Below are positions 18,364 through 27,085 of a stretch of 54,765 bases of DNA, one piece after another. The stretch covers positions 1 through 54,765 of the forward strand of contig JAIOQI010000031.1 of assembly GCA_021413445.1 (NCBI GenBank), written 5' to 3'. Below the pieces are notes generated by a model that was not told the DNA's origin, did not search any database, and saw nothing but the letters and a program-made list of their open reading frames with translations. Each line of letters starts with the position of its first letter. Positions within the stretch are counted from its first letter, which is position 1. Origin of the DNA: Alphaproteobacteria bacterium. Lineage in GTDB: Bacteria > Pseudomonadota > Alphaproteobacteria > Micavibrionales > UBA2020. A program made the translations under genes and the position numbers.

Positions 18364-18513
18364 CAAAATTTATTGATACACTTTTCCTTCTCGCCATGCC
18401 GGCGAAGGCCGGTATCCGGCATGCGGCGAGGCCGCAGTTTATAAAAGCGCATGCAAAGCATGCGCGGCCAGACCCCGCCCTCCGGCGGGGTGGCGAATTT
18501 ATCAATAATTTTG
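18364..18513. repeat. 150-bp intergenic palindromic element with terminal inverted repeats
   Basis: The outer arms CAAAATTTATTGATA (18364-18378) and TATCAATAATTTTG (18500-18513) are inverted copies differing by one base. Nested inside are TCGCCA/TGGCGA, CATGCCGG/CCGGCATG, the perfect hairpin GCGCATGCAAAGCATGCGC, and CCCCGCCCTCCGGCGGGG. The core matches the pdhB linker repeat at 2853-2890. The element fills most of the 231-bp gap between two convergent genes (the unknown gene and prs). It has no coding capacity and may act as a bidirectional terminator. Confidence 0.75.
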
Positions 18514-18551
18514 AGAACAACTGTAGTGTCCGAAAGCGCTATATAGGGGTT

Positions 18552-19505
18552 TTACCCGCGCGACGGCACGGCGTCGAATAGCGATGACACCGAGCGGCCT
18601 TCGCTGATGCGCAGGATCGCTTCGCCGATCAGGGGCGCGATGGTCAGGTATTTTATTTTCTTGCAGGACTTCGTCTTGTCCGTGGCGAGGATGCTGTCGG
18701 TGACGACCATCTCGCTGAGCGGCGATTTTTCGATCCTCTCCACCGCGCTGCCGGAGAAGACGCCGTGGGTCGCCAGCGCCCGGACGGACGCCGCCCCGTG
18801 CTCCATCAAGGCCGCTGCCGCATTGCAGATCGTGCCTGCCGAATCGACCATATCGTCGATCAGGACGCACTCCTGCCCCGCAATATCGCCGATGACGTTC
18901 ATGACTTCGGAAATGCCCGCCTTTTCCCGCCGTTTGTCGATGATGGCGAGGCCGACATCCAGCCTTTTCGCCAGCGCCCGCGCCCGCACCACGCCGCCGA
19001 CGTCCGGTGACACCACCATCAGCGGTTTCGCCGACTTGGTTTTCTGCACGTAAGGGACGAACACCGGCGCGCTGGCGAACAGGTTGTCCACCGGAATGTC
19101 GAAAAATCCCTGAATCTGCGCGGCGTGGAGGTCGAGGGTCAGGACGCGGTCCGCCCCTGCGGTGGTGATCAGGTTGGCGACCAGCTTGGCCGAGATCGGC
19201 GTCCGCGGCCCCGTCTTGCGGTCCTGCCGCGCATAGCCGAAGTAAGGCATCACCGCCGTGATCCGCTGCGCCGAGCCGCGCTTGAGCGCGTCGATCATGA
19301 TGAGCATTTCCATCAGATGATCGTTGGCCGGAAAGGAAGTGGGCTGGATGACGAAAACATCTTCCCCGCGCACGTTGTCCAGGACTTCCAGGAAAATTTC
19401 CTGGTCCGCAAAGCGCTTGATGTTCACTTCGGTTAACGGAGTGTTCAGGTAAGCCGACACCGCCGCCGCCAGGGGTGGATTGCTGGAACAGGAGATCAGT
19501 TTCAT
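18552..19505 (-). CDS. prs: Ribose-phosphate pyrophosphokinase
   Basis: Prs makes phosphoribosyl pyrophosphate from ribose-5-phosphate and ATP, feeding purine, pyrimidine, histidine and NAD synthesis. The 317-residue enzyme has the N-terminal [20 protein letters not shown], the ATP-site region [20 protein letters not shown], the metal-binding [17 protein letters not shown] and the PRPP loop [19 protein letters not shown]. This is a class I bacterial enzyme of standard length. It follows pgeF on the minus strand after 63 bp, ending the lgt-midA-pgeF-prs series. Confidence 0.97.
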   Translation of the reverse strand: MKLISCSSNPPLAAAVSAYLNTPLTEVNIKRFADQEIFLEVLDNVRGEDVFVIQPTSFPANDHLMEMLIMIDALKRGSAQRITAVMPYFGYARQDRKTGPRTPISAKLVANLITTAGADRVLTLDLHAAQIQGFFDIPVDNLFASAPVFVPYVQKTKSAKPLMVVSPDVGGVVRARALAKRLDVGLAIIDKRREKAGISEVMNVIGDIAGQECVLIDDMVDSAGTICNAAAALMEHGAASVRALATHGVFSGSAVERIEKSPLSEMVVTDSILATDKTKSCKKIKYLTIAPLIGEAILRISEGRSVSSLFDAVPSRG

Positions 19506-19568
19506 TTTTTCCCGCCTATCGTAGGATTTCAGTCTAGCGTAGCGAATTCCAGAAGAAAAAGACAGGGG

Positions 19569-20336
19569 CTATTTTATTGCGATAACCGAGATTTGCAGGC
19601 CGAAGCCTTTCTCGTTTTTCAGGAAGGCGCGGCGGTTGCTGAAAAATACGGACTCGCCCGTCAGCGTATCCTGTTTGACGTCATGGACGGTTTTGATGCC
19701 CAGTCTGTGCAGCCTGTCCGCCGCATATCCCGGCAGATTGAAGAGCAGATGCCCCTCTCTGGGTGCAGGCTTGAAAAAAACAGCATTGGAGGGGTCCTGT
19801 GCGAGAAAGGGCGCCTTGAAATCTTCGCTGACTTCGTAGGACTGCGGCCCGATGCAGGGGCCGATCGCGGCTTCGATATTTTCCGCTTTGGCGCCCAGCT
19901 TTTTCATCGCCTCGACCGTTGATTCCAGAACACCGCCAAGCGCCCCCCGCCATCCGGCATGGGCCGCGCCGATAATGCGCTCTTTTCTCGCGGCGAATAA
20001 AACCGGCGCGCAATCCGCCGTCAGGACGCCGAGGCCGATCCCGCGCTCTGCGGTGACGAGCGCATCCGCTTCCGGTACTTTGTCGCTGTCCCACGGTTTT
20101 GTGACCTCAACGGCCCTGGCGCCATGCACCTGTTTGGCAATAATCAGGCATTCCGGGGAGAGACGAAGCGTTTCGGCAACCCGGGCGCGGTTGGCGCACA
20201 CATGCGGCAGCTTGTCCTCCGTTTTTGTCCCGCAGTTGAGGGAGGCATAGATGCCACCGCTGACGCCGCCCATGCGGGTAAAGAACCCGTGGTGAAGCCA
20301 GGAAATATCTTCCAGATCCGTCGTGAGGAATTTCAT
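19569..20336 (-). CDS. pgeF: Peptidoglycan editing factor PgeF (YfiH/LACC1 family)
   Basis: This family, once called polyphenol oxidase or laccase-domain proteins, includes PgeF, which hydrolyses mis-incorporated serine-containing muropeptide precursors; some members show purine nucleoside phosphorylase activity. The 255-residue protein has HHGFFTRMGGVSGGIYASLN at the N-terminus, LGVLTADCAPVLFAA (conserved Cys), GAAHAGWRGALGGVL (conserved His) and AIGPCIGPQSYEVS. These are the four signature motifs of the CNF1/YfiH fold. Its start overlaps the end of midA by 4 bp. Confidence 0.93.
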   Translation of the reverse strand: MKFLTTDLEDISWLHHGFFTRMGGVSGGIYASLNCGTKTEDKLPHVCANRARVAETLRLSPECLIIAKQVHGARAVEVTKPWDSDKVPEADALVTAERGIGLGVLTADCAPVLFAARKERIIGAAHAGWRGALGGVLESTVEAMKKLGAKAENIEAAIGPCIGPQSYEVSEDFKAPFLAQDPSNAVFFKPAPREGHLLFNLPGYAADRLHRLGIKTVHDVKQDTLTGESVFFSNRRAFLKNEKGFGLQISVIAIK

Positions 20337-21430
20337 TGCCGCTTATCCTGATTAAACCCTGCCGGTTCGATTATAGTTTCTTTTGGCGTCAAGGCCATTA
20401 CTTTGAACAGGCGCCCCATTTCCTGCGGGTCAACGAGGCGGTGAAGATCTGCCATAATGTCCCGGCGTTTTTTTTCGTCCGCTTTTTCGCAAAGCTTTTG
20501 CGCCCGCGTCTCAATGCCCAGCGCGGTCAGGAATTGGCCCTGCGTCACGGGCCCGGCAACGACTGCCGTTTGTTCAGCGACGGTTTTGAAGGTGCCAAAA
20601 TCGACATGGGCGGTGATGTCTTTTTCGCCGGGGTTTTGCAGCGGGTCGGAGTATTGGTGCCGGGCGACGGCCTGCAGCGTGTCGCCAAAGCCCGGCTCCG
20701 TATGCCCGTAATCGATGATGAGCGCCGCGCCGCCCTGCAAGGCAATTCTATTCGATATTTCCTCGAGGATTTGCAGCGAGAGAGGGCTGATTTCAAAAAT
20801 ACTGCCTTCCGGAGCCGACAGAAACTTCTCCGGCATCAGCCCGGTGACGTCCATGTCCGGGTCTGCGGATACGAAGTAAAAAGAATTTTTCTGGCTGTCA
20901 TAGCCGACGCGGCGTTCCTGCCATTTTCCTTTCACTTTTTCGAACTGCTGGATCGGCAGCGCGTCAAAGAACTCGTTGGCGATGACGAAGCAGATGCCCT
21001 CCGGGATGCTGCTGAAACTGTCATGCCACAGGGCATGGTGATTTTTCAAGGCCGACGCCTGAATGTCCCGCAATCTTTGGCTGGTTTCGACGAGGTGCAA
21101 TGTCATAGAGGCCTTGAAGTTCGGCCAAGCGGATATAGTGCGCATGATGTCAGCGGCGAGCGTCCCCCGCCCCGGCCCCAGCTCCACCAGCCTGACCTCC
21201 GGCGGGCTGCCCATCTGCAGCCACAAATCCACCAGCCACGCGCCGACCATCTCGCCGAACATCTGGCTGATCTCCGGCGCGGTGATAAAGTCCCCCGTGA
21301 TGCCGAAAGGGTTTTTTGAGCTGTAATAGGCATCCAGCGCCAGCCCCATATATTCGGCAAGCGTGACCGGCCCCTGGCTCCGGATGCGTTCGGCGATGAT
21401 GTTATGCAGTTGTTTTGGATCTTCGGGCAT
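20333..21430 (-). CDS. MidA/NDUFAF7-family SAM-dependent methyltransferase
   Basis: Members of this family are arginine methyltransferases; the mitochondrial homologue NDUFAF7 dimethylates a complex I subunit (NDUFS2). The 365-residue protein has a helical N-terminus (GPVTLAEYMGLALDAYY), FITAPEISQMFGEMVGAWLV, the SAM motif RLVELGPGRGTLAADIMR, and CFVIANEFFDALPIQQFEK. These are characteristic of the family. I chose the ATG at 21430; a TTG eight codons earlier (21454) is possible. Either way the start lies inside the end of lgt. The lgt-midA-pgeF order is common in alphaproteobacteria. A role in respiratory complex I assembly is known for the family, not shown here. Confidence 0.9.
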   Translation of the reverse strand: MPEDPKQLHNIIAERIRSQGPVTLAEYMGLALDAYYSSKNPFGITGDFITAPEISQMFGEMVGAWLVDLWLQMGSPPEVRLVELGPGRGTLAADIMRTISAWPNFKASMTLHLVETSQRLRDIQASALKNHHALWHDSFSSIPEGICFVIANEFFDALPIQQFEKVKGKWQERRVGYDSQKNSFYFVSADPDMDVTGLMPEKFLSAPEGSIFEISPLSLQILEEISNRIALQGGAALIIDYGHTEPGFGDTLQAVARHQYSDPLQNPGEKDITAHVDFGTFKTVAEQTAVVAGPVTQGQFLTALGIETRAQKLCEKADEKKRRDIMADLHRLVDPQEMGRLFKVMALTPKETIIEPAGFNQDKRQ

Positions 21431-22214
21431 GGCGGATGAGAAGAACTCCTGCAAAAATCATGGGCAAGGACAAAATCTGGCCCAGGGAAAAATATCCCAG
21501 TATCAGGCCGATCTGCATGTCCGGTTCGCGGTAAAATTCGACGATGAAGCGGCTGATGCCGTATCCGGTGATAAAAATGCCGGACAGGCAGCCGGTAGAG
21601 CGGCGGATGTCCGGTTTGCGCGCAGCGAGGAACAGGACGGCAAACAGGCACACCCCCTCCAGAAAGGACTCATAGAGCTGGCTGGGGTGCCGGGGCAGCC
21701 CGCCGCCGTAGGGGAAGAGAACCGCCCAGGGCACGGTCGTGACGCGCCCGAATAATTCGCCGTTGATAAAATTGGCGATCCGGCCGAAGAACAGGCCGAT
21801 CGGCGCCACCGCCGCCAGGATGTCCCCGAGCGCCAATAGCGGGAATTTATGCTTGCGCGCGTAAAGGGCGCAAACGGTGATGACGCCCAGCAGGCCCCCG
21901 TGAAAGGACATGCCGCCCTCCCAGACGAACGGGATATAGAGCGGGTTTTGCAGGTAGTAATCCAGGTTATAAAACAGCACATATCCGAGGCGCCCGCCCA
22001 GAATAATACCCAGCACCAGCAGAGGCAGGATGTTGTCTATATCTTCGCGGCTGGGGTATCGGCGGCGGCCACGGCCAAGATCGGCCAGATAACAGGCGTA
22101 AAACCATCCTCCCAGGATCCCTGCCAAATAGGACAGGGCGTACCAGCGGATGCCCACAGTATCGGTAAAGTGAATGGCAATCGGGTCTATGTCGGGGAAG
22201 GGTATGCCTGTCAT
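21402..22214 (-). CDS. lgt: Prolipoprotein diacylglyceryl transferase
   Basis: Lgt transfers diacylglycerol from phosphatidylglycerol to the lipobox cysteine of prolipoproteins, the first step of lipoprotein maturation. The 270-residue polytopic membrane protein has about seven hydrophobic helices. Diagnostic segments include IRWYALSYLAGILGGW, ILGGRLGYVLFYN, EGGMSFHGGLLGVI, and the Lgt signature GRIANFINGELFGRVT. HPSQLYESFLEG and the C-terminal GYGISRFIVEFYREPD, with its catalytic arginine, complete the set. First gene of the lgt-midA-pgeF overlap series; its promoter region faces ubiK across 155 bp. Confidence 0.97.
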   Translation of the reverse strand: MTGIPFPDIDPIAIHFTDTVGIRWYALSYLAGILGGWFYACYLADLGRGRRRYPSREDIDNILPLLVLGIILGGRLGYVLFYNLDYYLQNPLYIPFVWEGGMSFHGGLLGVITVCALYARKHKFPLLALGDILAAVAPIGLFFGRIANFINGELFGRVTTVPWAVLFPYGGGLPRHPSQLYESFLEGVCLFAVLFLAARKPDIRRSTGCLSGIFITGYGISRFIVEFYREPDMQIGLILGYFSLGQILSLPMIFAGVLLIRHARRSKTTA

Positions 22215-22369
22215 GGCGCGAACCTCCCTTCGGTCGCAGGGATGTGCAGCAAAGGATCTGGTTGATTTCTCAAGAGATTATTCACTGAGCTTCTGTTCAT
22301 GGCCATAAAAAGAAAAATAGGCTGTTTCATCTAAATCATTGCATAACCTATTCGGCTCGTGATAGAAAG

Positions 22370-22657
22370 ATGAAAAGCAATGAGGGGATTATGAGAAGTG
22401 GCGCGCAGAACCTGAAGTTTCTCGACGACCTGGCCAAGGTAGCCAGTGGCGCGGTCCAGTCTCTGGGCGATATCCGGGGACAGGTCAAGTCGATGGTCAA
22501 CGCTTTCCTGGGGGAAATGGATATTGTCACCCGCGAGGAGTTCGAGCGCGTGGAGGCTCTGGCGCAAAAGGCGCGGGAGCGTCAGGTGGAGCTCGAAAAA
22601 CGCCTTGCCGCCCTCGAAAAGAAATTGAAAACACCCGCAGGAAAGAAAAAGAAATGA
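22370..22657 (+). CDS. ubiK: Accessory factor UbiK family protein
   Basis: UbiK (YqiC/BMFP) is a small coiled-coil factor that binds the ubiquinone-biosynthesis complex. The 95-residue protein has an N-terminal helix (QNLKFLDDLAKVASGAVQSL), the conserved linker DIRGQVKSMVNAFLGEMDIV, and TREEFERVEALAQKARERQ leading into a C-terminal coiled coil with a lysine-rich end. The start may be the ATG at 22370 or the one seven codons later (22391). The stop overlaps the following YbjN gene by 4 bp, a coupling common in this class. Confidence 0.87.
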   Translation: MKSNEGIMRSGAQNLKFLDDLAKVASGAVQSLGDIRGQVKSMVNAFLGEMDIVTREEFERVEALAQKARERQVELEKRLAALEKKLKTPAGKKKK

Positions 22658-23160
22658 TCGGCGTACCCTTTGAGCTGTCCTATGGCGACAACAACCCGCT
22701 CGACCTGGTGGAAGAGCTGGCCGAAAGCAAAGGCTGGTCGTTTTCGCGCTATGACGATACCGCCATCAACATCACCCTTCCCGGCCGGAAAGCCAAACTC
22801 GACGTGAGCATGGAATGGCAGGAAGAGTTTTCGGCGCTGCTGGTCGCCTGTTCCATCCCGTTGGAAATCGGCCCTAAAAATCAGGGGATCGCCATCGAAG
22901 CCCTCGAAAAGATCAACAAGAATATGTGGCTCGGCCACTTCGACCTGTCCAACAAAGACAAATACCCGACCTTCCGCCATACCCTCCTGCTGCGCATGAT
23001 CCCGGCCGGTATTGCCGTTGACATCATCGCCGATGTTTTTGAAATCGCGCTGGCTGAATGCGACCGCTTCTATGCCACCTTCCACATGGCGCAAAAGGGC
23101 GATATGCGCCTGCATGATGATCTGGACGCCGTTGTTTTCGAAACCGTCGGCGAGGCTTAA
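22654..23160 (+). CDS. YbjN domain-containing protein
   Basis: YbjN-domain proteins resemble type III secretion chaperones in fold and are implicated in stress responses; their biochemical role is not settled. The 168-residue protein begins with NPLDLVEELAESKGWSFSRY and contains LDVSMEWQEEFSALLVACS, NKNMWLGHFDLSNKDKYPTF and the acidic C-terminal half LHDDLDAVVFETVGEA. This fits the alphaproteobacterial YbjN family adjacent to proC. It overlaps ubiK by 4 bp and is followed by proC after 3 bp, so all three are co-transcribed. Confidence 0.85.
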   Translation: MIGVPFELSYGDNNPLDLVEELAESKGWSFSRYDDTAINITLPGRKAKLDVSMEWQEEFSALLVACSIPLEIGPKNQGIAIEALEKINKNMWLGHFDLSNKDKYPTFRHTLLLRMIPAGIAVDIIADVFEIALAECDRFYATFHMAQKGDMRLHDDLDAVVFETVGEA

Positions 23161-23163
23161 CCC

Positions 23164-23937
23164 GTGCTGAACGTCCTTTTGATCGGGGCGGGCAAGATGG
23201 GCGGCGCGCTGGCGCAACGCTGGCAGGAAAAAAATATCTGCCGCCAGCTGGTCATCGTTGAACCGACCTCGCCAATCAAATCCTTTAAAGATATCCCTGC
23301 GGACTTCGATCCGCAGGTCATTGTTTTTGCCGTCAAGCCGCAGACGCTTCCTGAAACCGCGCGGGATTATCAGGGTTATGTTGATCGGGGCGCGCTGGTG
23401 GTGTCGATCGCCGCCGGAAAGCCGGTTTCATTTTTTGAAAAAAATTTCGGGCCAAAAGCCAAGATCGTCCGCAGCATGCCGAATTTGCCGGCCTCGATCG
23501 GCAAGGGCATCACCGTTGCCTGCGCCAACCAGAATGTCAGCGCGATGGAAAAGCAATGGGCTTCGGCTTTGCTGGGCGCAGTCGGCGAAGTGTTGTGGGT
23601 TGATAAAGAAAGCCTGCTCAATCCTGTCACCGCCCTCTCAGGCAGCGGTCCGGCTTATATTTTCCTGCTGGTCGAAACCATGACCAAAGCAGGCATTCAC
23701 ATCGGCCTTGATCCGGCGATGGCGGAAAAACTGGCGCGGCAAACCGTCATCGGCAGCGCCGCCCTGGCTGAAGCCAGCCCTGCCATTTCCGCCGCTACTC
23801 TGCGTGAAAACGTCACCAGCCCCGGCGGCACCACGCAGGCGGCGCTGGAAGTGCTGATGGCAGAGTCCGGTATTCAGGCGCTGTTCGACCGCGCGCTGGC
23901 CGCGGCGACCAAACGGGCGGAAGAGCTCTCGGTTTAA
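23164..23937 (+). CDS. proC: Pyrroline-5-carboxylate reductase
   Basis: ProC reduces pyrroline-5-carboxylate to proline with NAD(P)H. The 257-residue protein has the N-terminal Rossmann motif [52 protein letters not shown], and the C-terminal dimerisation signature with [14 protein letters not shown] and [17 protein letters not shown]. Translation starts at a GTG at 23164, 3 bp after the YbjN gene stop; no ATG is available before the Rossmann motif. The stop overlaps the convergent tsaB stop region by 4 bp. Confidence 0.96.
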   Translation: MLNVLLIGAGKMGGALAQRWQEKNICRQLVIVEPTSPIKSFKDIPADFDPQVIVFAVKPQTLPETARDYQGYVDRGALVVSIAAGKPVSFFEKNFGPKAKIVRSMPNLPASIGKGITVACANQNVSAMEKQWASALLGAVGEVLWVDKESLLNPVTALSGSGPAYIFLLVETMTKAGIHIGLDPAMAEKLARQTVIGSAALAEASPAISAATLRENVTSPGGTTQAALEVLMAESGIQALFDRALAAATKRAEELSV

Positions 23938-24608
23938 TCTTTTAAGGTTCTGGCTATTTTTGAAGAGATTGTCACGTCGGCCTCGCGCAGGTAGAACGGC
24001 AGCGGCTTTTCGAAGGTGGCTCCCGACTTGAATTTCTGAATGGCCAGCCGTGCGACGTCTATCGCGTTATTGTCCTTCTCAGCCAGAGCCGCCTGTTCCA
24101 GAAGAGGGGCGACGGATTTTTTCGCGTCCCCGGAAATGATGATCTTTTGGTTGGCGGGAATAAACTGTTGCGCCCGCTGCGAAAAAATGCCGGGCGTCTC
24201 GTTCATGTATTCGATGCGCGGGGCGCCGGTTGAATCCAGCAGCGCAAAGTAAAGCTCTTCCCGCCAGGATTCGACGGCGACGATATTGGCGGCATCGGGC
24301 GTATGGGCGGCAAACATGTCGAAGCTCGACATTCCGATCAGCGGCTTGTCCGCCGCCAGGGCGATGCCGCGCATCGTGGCCAGCCCGAGCCTGATTCCCG
24401 TAAAACTGCCGGGTCCCGTAACCACGGCCAATAAATCGAGATCGGTAAAAGAGATTTTGTGCTGAGCCAGCCCATTCTGGATATGGCTCAGCAGCACATT
24501 GCCCTGGTCGCGCATCTCCGGCGTTTCAAACAGGTGCAGTACCTTATCCCCGTCAACAAGGGCGATGGAAAGGACTTTCGTCGCCGTATTGACCGCCAGG
24601 CATTTCAT
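23934..24608 (-). CDS. tsaB: tRNA threonylcarbamoyladenosine biosynthesis protein TsaB
   Basis: TsaB pairs with TsaD and TsaE to install the t6A modification at position 37 of ANN-decoding tRNAs. The 224-residue protein has the ASKHA-type N-terminus [40 protein letters not shown] (signature) and [16 protein letters not shown]. The C-terminal half is variable as usual. The ATG at 24608 overlaps the stop of the upstream nitroreductase gene by 4 bp, which supports this start over one four codons earlier. Confidence 0.92.
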   Translation of the reverse strand: MKCLAVNTATKVLSIALVDGDKVLHLFETPEMRDQGNVLLSHIQNGLAQHKISFTDLDLLAVVTGPGSFTGIRLGLATMRGIALAADKPLIGMSSFDMFAAHTPDAANIVAVESWREELYFALLDSTGAPRIEYMNETPGIFSQRAQQFIPANQKIIISGDAKKSVAPLLEQAALAEKDNNAIDVARLAIQKFKSGATFEKPLPFYLREADVTISSKIARTLKD

Positions 24609-25198
24609 GCGATTTTGCAAATATCGTCAAATTTGAAGCGCGGACTCCGGGGGAAGAGCTTGGTCTTGTCGCCGAAACCGAGGTTGCAGATGAAATTCGC
24701 CTTGAACGACGTGCCTTTGAAGAACTCCTGGTTGAGTTTTTCCGGGTCAAATCCCGACATCGGCCCGCAATCCAGCCCATAGGCGCGGGCGGCGATGATG
24801 AAATAAGCTCCCTGCAAACTGCTGTTGCGTGCGGCGGTGTCGGCGATCAGCGGCTCATTGCCGGCAAACCAGGACTTGGCGTCGGCATGCGGAAACAACA
24901 TTGGCAGATGCTCGTAAAATTTCATGTCCTGCGCGAGTATGGCCGTCACCGGCGCCGCCATGGTTTTTTCAAGGTTCCCGGGCGATAAAGCCGGTTTCAG
25001 CCGCTCCTTTGCTTCCCTGCTTTTAACGAAAACTATCCTGAGCGGGCTGCAATTGGCGCTGGTGGGGCCGAATTTCATCAAATCATATATTTTTTTCAAT
25101 AAATCGGCGCTGACGGGCTCCGGCAGCCAGGCGCTATGTGTTCTGGCTTCCGTAAAAAGCAGCTTCATTGCTTGCTCTGTTAATGTATTTCCTGTCAT
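24605..25198 (-). CDS. Nitroreductase family protein (RutE/HadB-like)
   Basis: This FMN-dependent oxidoreductase is of the type that includes malonic semialdehyde reductase RutE. The 197-residue protein has [20 protein letters not shown], the FMN-binding [38 protein letters not shown] and [10 protein letters not shown] near the C-terminus, all typical of the family. I placed the start at 25198, where GGAGGGG lies 8 bp upstream; the ORF could extend to 25243 but that ATG has no ribosome-binding site. No rut genes are nearby, so a role in pyrimidine breakdown is not supported. A general nitro- or semialdehyde reductase is the safer reading. Confidence 0.85.
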   Translation of the reverse strand: MTGNTLTEQAMKLLFTEARTHSAWLPEPVSADLLKKIYDLMKFGPTSANCSPLRIVFVKSREAKERLKPALSPGNLEKTMAAPVTAILAQDMKFYEHLPMLFPHADAKSWFAGNEPLIADTAARNSSLQGAYFIIAARAYGLDCGPMSGFDPEKLNQEFFKGTSFKANFICNLGFGDKTKLFPRSPRFKFDDICKIA

Positions 25199-25242
25199 GA
25201 TATAGTCCCCTCCGCGGTGATTAATAAGGATGTGTTTGTTCA

Positions 25243-26376
25243 ATGCTGGTAGGTCAATATACGCGTTTATATACTATGATTATAGGGGCTATTTTTGCGG
25301 CGGTTCTGTTCGTCGTGCCGCCCCATGCCCGTGCAGAAATCAGCGCTGATAACAGCACTGCCGTTATTTTCGTGTACCAGCGCGTCGGCGAAGATTCCGT
25401 TGCGCAAAGCAATATATCGCTGGAGCAGTTTAAAGAGCATATTACAGAACTGACCAAGGGTAGTTATTCAGTTCTGCCATTACCGAAAATAATTAACGCC
25501 CTCAAAAACGGCGATACCCTGCCCCCCCATACTATCGGCCTGACTTTTGACGGGGCCTATCAGGCCACCCTGGCCAATGCAGCCCCCCTCCTTGAGGACG
25601 CCAAACTGCCCTTTACTGTTTTTTTCGCCTCGGATATGGCGGATGGCGGCAATCCCGCGCATATGAACTGGAACCAGATTAAAAAGCTCAAAAAGGATCC
25701 CCTGGTCAGCCTTGGTATTTTGCCGGCTGCCTACGCGCATATGCCCAGTCAAACATCGGAGCAAAATTCCACACTTATTAACAAGGCGATAGCAAAATAT
25801 CGTGATGTTTTAGGTGAAGAACCGGCTTTCTTTTCCTATCCCTATGGCGAATATAATACGGCCCTTAAAAAACAACTGGCCGGTTATAATTTTAAAGGCG
25901 TTTTTGGACAGCAATCCGGCGTGATTTATCCGCATTCTGATTTCCTGGCCCTGCCGCGCTTTACCATGACCGATGATTATGGCGACCTGGACCGTTTTGT
26001 GCTGACAGCCAACGCCGCACCGTTGCCTGTCAGCGAGGTGGTGCCGGAAGATACCGTATTGGCCCAAAATCCGCCGATCATCGGTTTTACGGTCGCGCCG
26101 GGGATCAGCAACTTGTCAAAACTCTCCTGTTTCGGCTCAGGCCTGGGCAAACTCAAACTGGCCCGCATTGGCGGCGGCCGCATTGAAATGCGCCCCGAGC
26201 AGCCCTTCGTTGACCGCCGCACCCGCATCAACTGCACCCTGCCCAATGACGTGATAATGCCCGGCGAGGCGCGGAGCTGGCGATGGTTCGGCATGCTGTT
26301 GATTGCCCCCTCTGTGGAGGAGGACAGCGGCGAAGACTCTGCGGAAAACCCTGAGGAACCGGAAGAAAATCAATAG
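25243..26376 (+). CDS. Polysaccharide deacetylase (NodB-like) family protein, degenerate active site
   Basis: The 377-residue protein has an N-terminal hydrophobic helix (about 11-29) ending in AHARAE-type residues, consistent with export. The next 250 residues follow the NodB carbohydrate-esterase 4 layout: LTFDGAYQAT (motif 1), a motif-2 region ending AYAHMPSQ (H166) and FFSYPYGEYNTALKK (motif 3). Motif 1 reads TFDGAY instead of TFDDGY, so the metal-binding second aspartate is missing. Motif 2 retains only one recognisable histidine. The C-terminal 120 residues form a beta-rich module with paired cysteines (LSCFGSG, INCTLPND) and an acidic tail. It may be a non-catalytic glycan-binding derivative or use altered metal chemistry. 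Confidence 0.75.
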   Translation: MLVGQYTRLYTMIIGAIFAAVLFVVPPHARAEISADNSTAVIFVYQRVGEDSVAQSNISLEQFKEHITELTKGSYSVLPLPKIINALKNGDTLPPHTIGLTFDGAYQATLANAAPLLEDAKLPFTVFFASDMADGGNPAHMNWNQIKKLKKDPLVSLGILPAAYAHMPSQTSEQNSTLINKAIAKYRDVLGEEPAFFSYPYGEYNTALKKQLAGYNFKGVFGQQSGVIYPHSDFLALPRFTMTDDYGDLDRFVLTANAAPLPVSEVVPEDTVLAQNPPIIGFTVAPGISNLSKLSCFGSGLGKLKLARIGGGRIEMRPEQPFVDRRTRINCTLPNDVIMPGEARSWRWFGMLLIAPSVEEDSGEDSAENPEEPEENQ

Positions 26377-26378
26377 GC

Positions 26379-26406
26379 TTGTCAAAGCCGATTTCTGCGC
26401 TATCCT
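26379..26406 (+). promoter_or_regulatory. Predicted sigma-70-type promoter of sodB
   Basis: TTGTCA (26379-26384), 16-bp spacer and TATCCT (26401-26406) lie 35 bp upstream of the sodB ATG, starting just after the stop of the deacetylase-like gene. The -10 box is identical to that of the eno candidate promoter. Confidence 0.45.
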
Positions 26407-26441
26407 TGATTTGGTTTTGATCTTAATGACAAGAGGTTGCC

Positions 26442-27080
26442 ATGACTTTTACACTCCCCCCCCTGCCCTTCGACAAATCGGCCCTGGAGCCGCATATCTC
26501 CGCCAAAACATTTGATTTCCACCACGGCAAGCACCACAAGGCCTATGTGGACAAGGCCAATGAACTGGTCAAGGGCACGGCGCTGGAGGGCATGCCGCTC
26601 GAACAGGCGGTGATCGAATCCCGCAAGCAAGGCGTCGGCCCGTTATTCAACAACATCGGGCAAATCTATAACCACAACCTGTTCTGGCTCAGCATGGCCC
26701 CCAACGGCGGCGGCGCGGCCCCCTCTCCCTTGCTGGAAAAAATCAATGAGACGTTCGGCAGCTTCGATGCCTTCAAGGAGCAGTTCGTCAATGCCGGCAT
26801 CGGCCAGTTCGGCAGCGGCTGGGTATGGCTGGTGGTCAACAAGGACAAGCTGGAAATCGTCAAAACCGCGAACGCCGAAACGCCGCTGACCGACGGCAAA
26901 ACGCCGTTGCTGGTGTGCGATGTGTGGGAGCATGCCTATTATCTGGACTACCAGAACCGCCGTGCCGACTTCCTGAAAGTGTTCCTCGAGAAGCTCGTCA
27001 ATTGGAATTTCGCGCTCGAGAATTGCAAAAAGGCCGCGAAAATGACGGGCTGCGGCGTTTCCTGCGGCTGCGGCGCCTAA
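26442..27080 (+). CDS. sodB: Superoxide dismutase, Fe/Mn family
   Basis: SodB dismutates superoxide in the cytoplasm. The 212-residue protein has TLPPLPFDKSALEPHISAKT at the N-terminus and HHGKHHKAYVDKANEL, which includes the first metal-ligand histidine. YNHNLFWLSM (second His), GIGQFGSGWVWLV and the DVWEHAYYLDYQNRRADFL signature with Asp and His ligands follow. The body is of Fe-type length. The C-terminus is unusual: after LENCKKAAKMTG it ends in a short cysteine-rich tail CGVSCGCGA that ordinary SodB proteins lack. It has its own promoter candidate and is convergent with secF, 5 bp away. Confidence 0.96.
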   Translation: MTFTLPPLPFDKSALEPHISAKTFDFHHGKHHKAYVDKANELVKGTALEGMPLEQAVIESRKQGVGPLFNNIGQIYNHNLFWLSMAPNGGGAAPSPLLEKINETFGSFDAFKEQFVNAGIGQFGSGWVWLVVNKDKLEIVKTANAETPLTDGKTPLLVCDVWEHAYYLDYQNRRADFLKVFLEKLVNWNFALENCKKAAKMTGCGVSCGCGA

Positions 27081-27085
27081 GTTTA

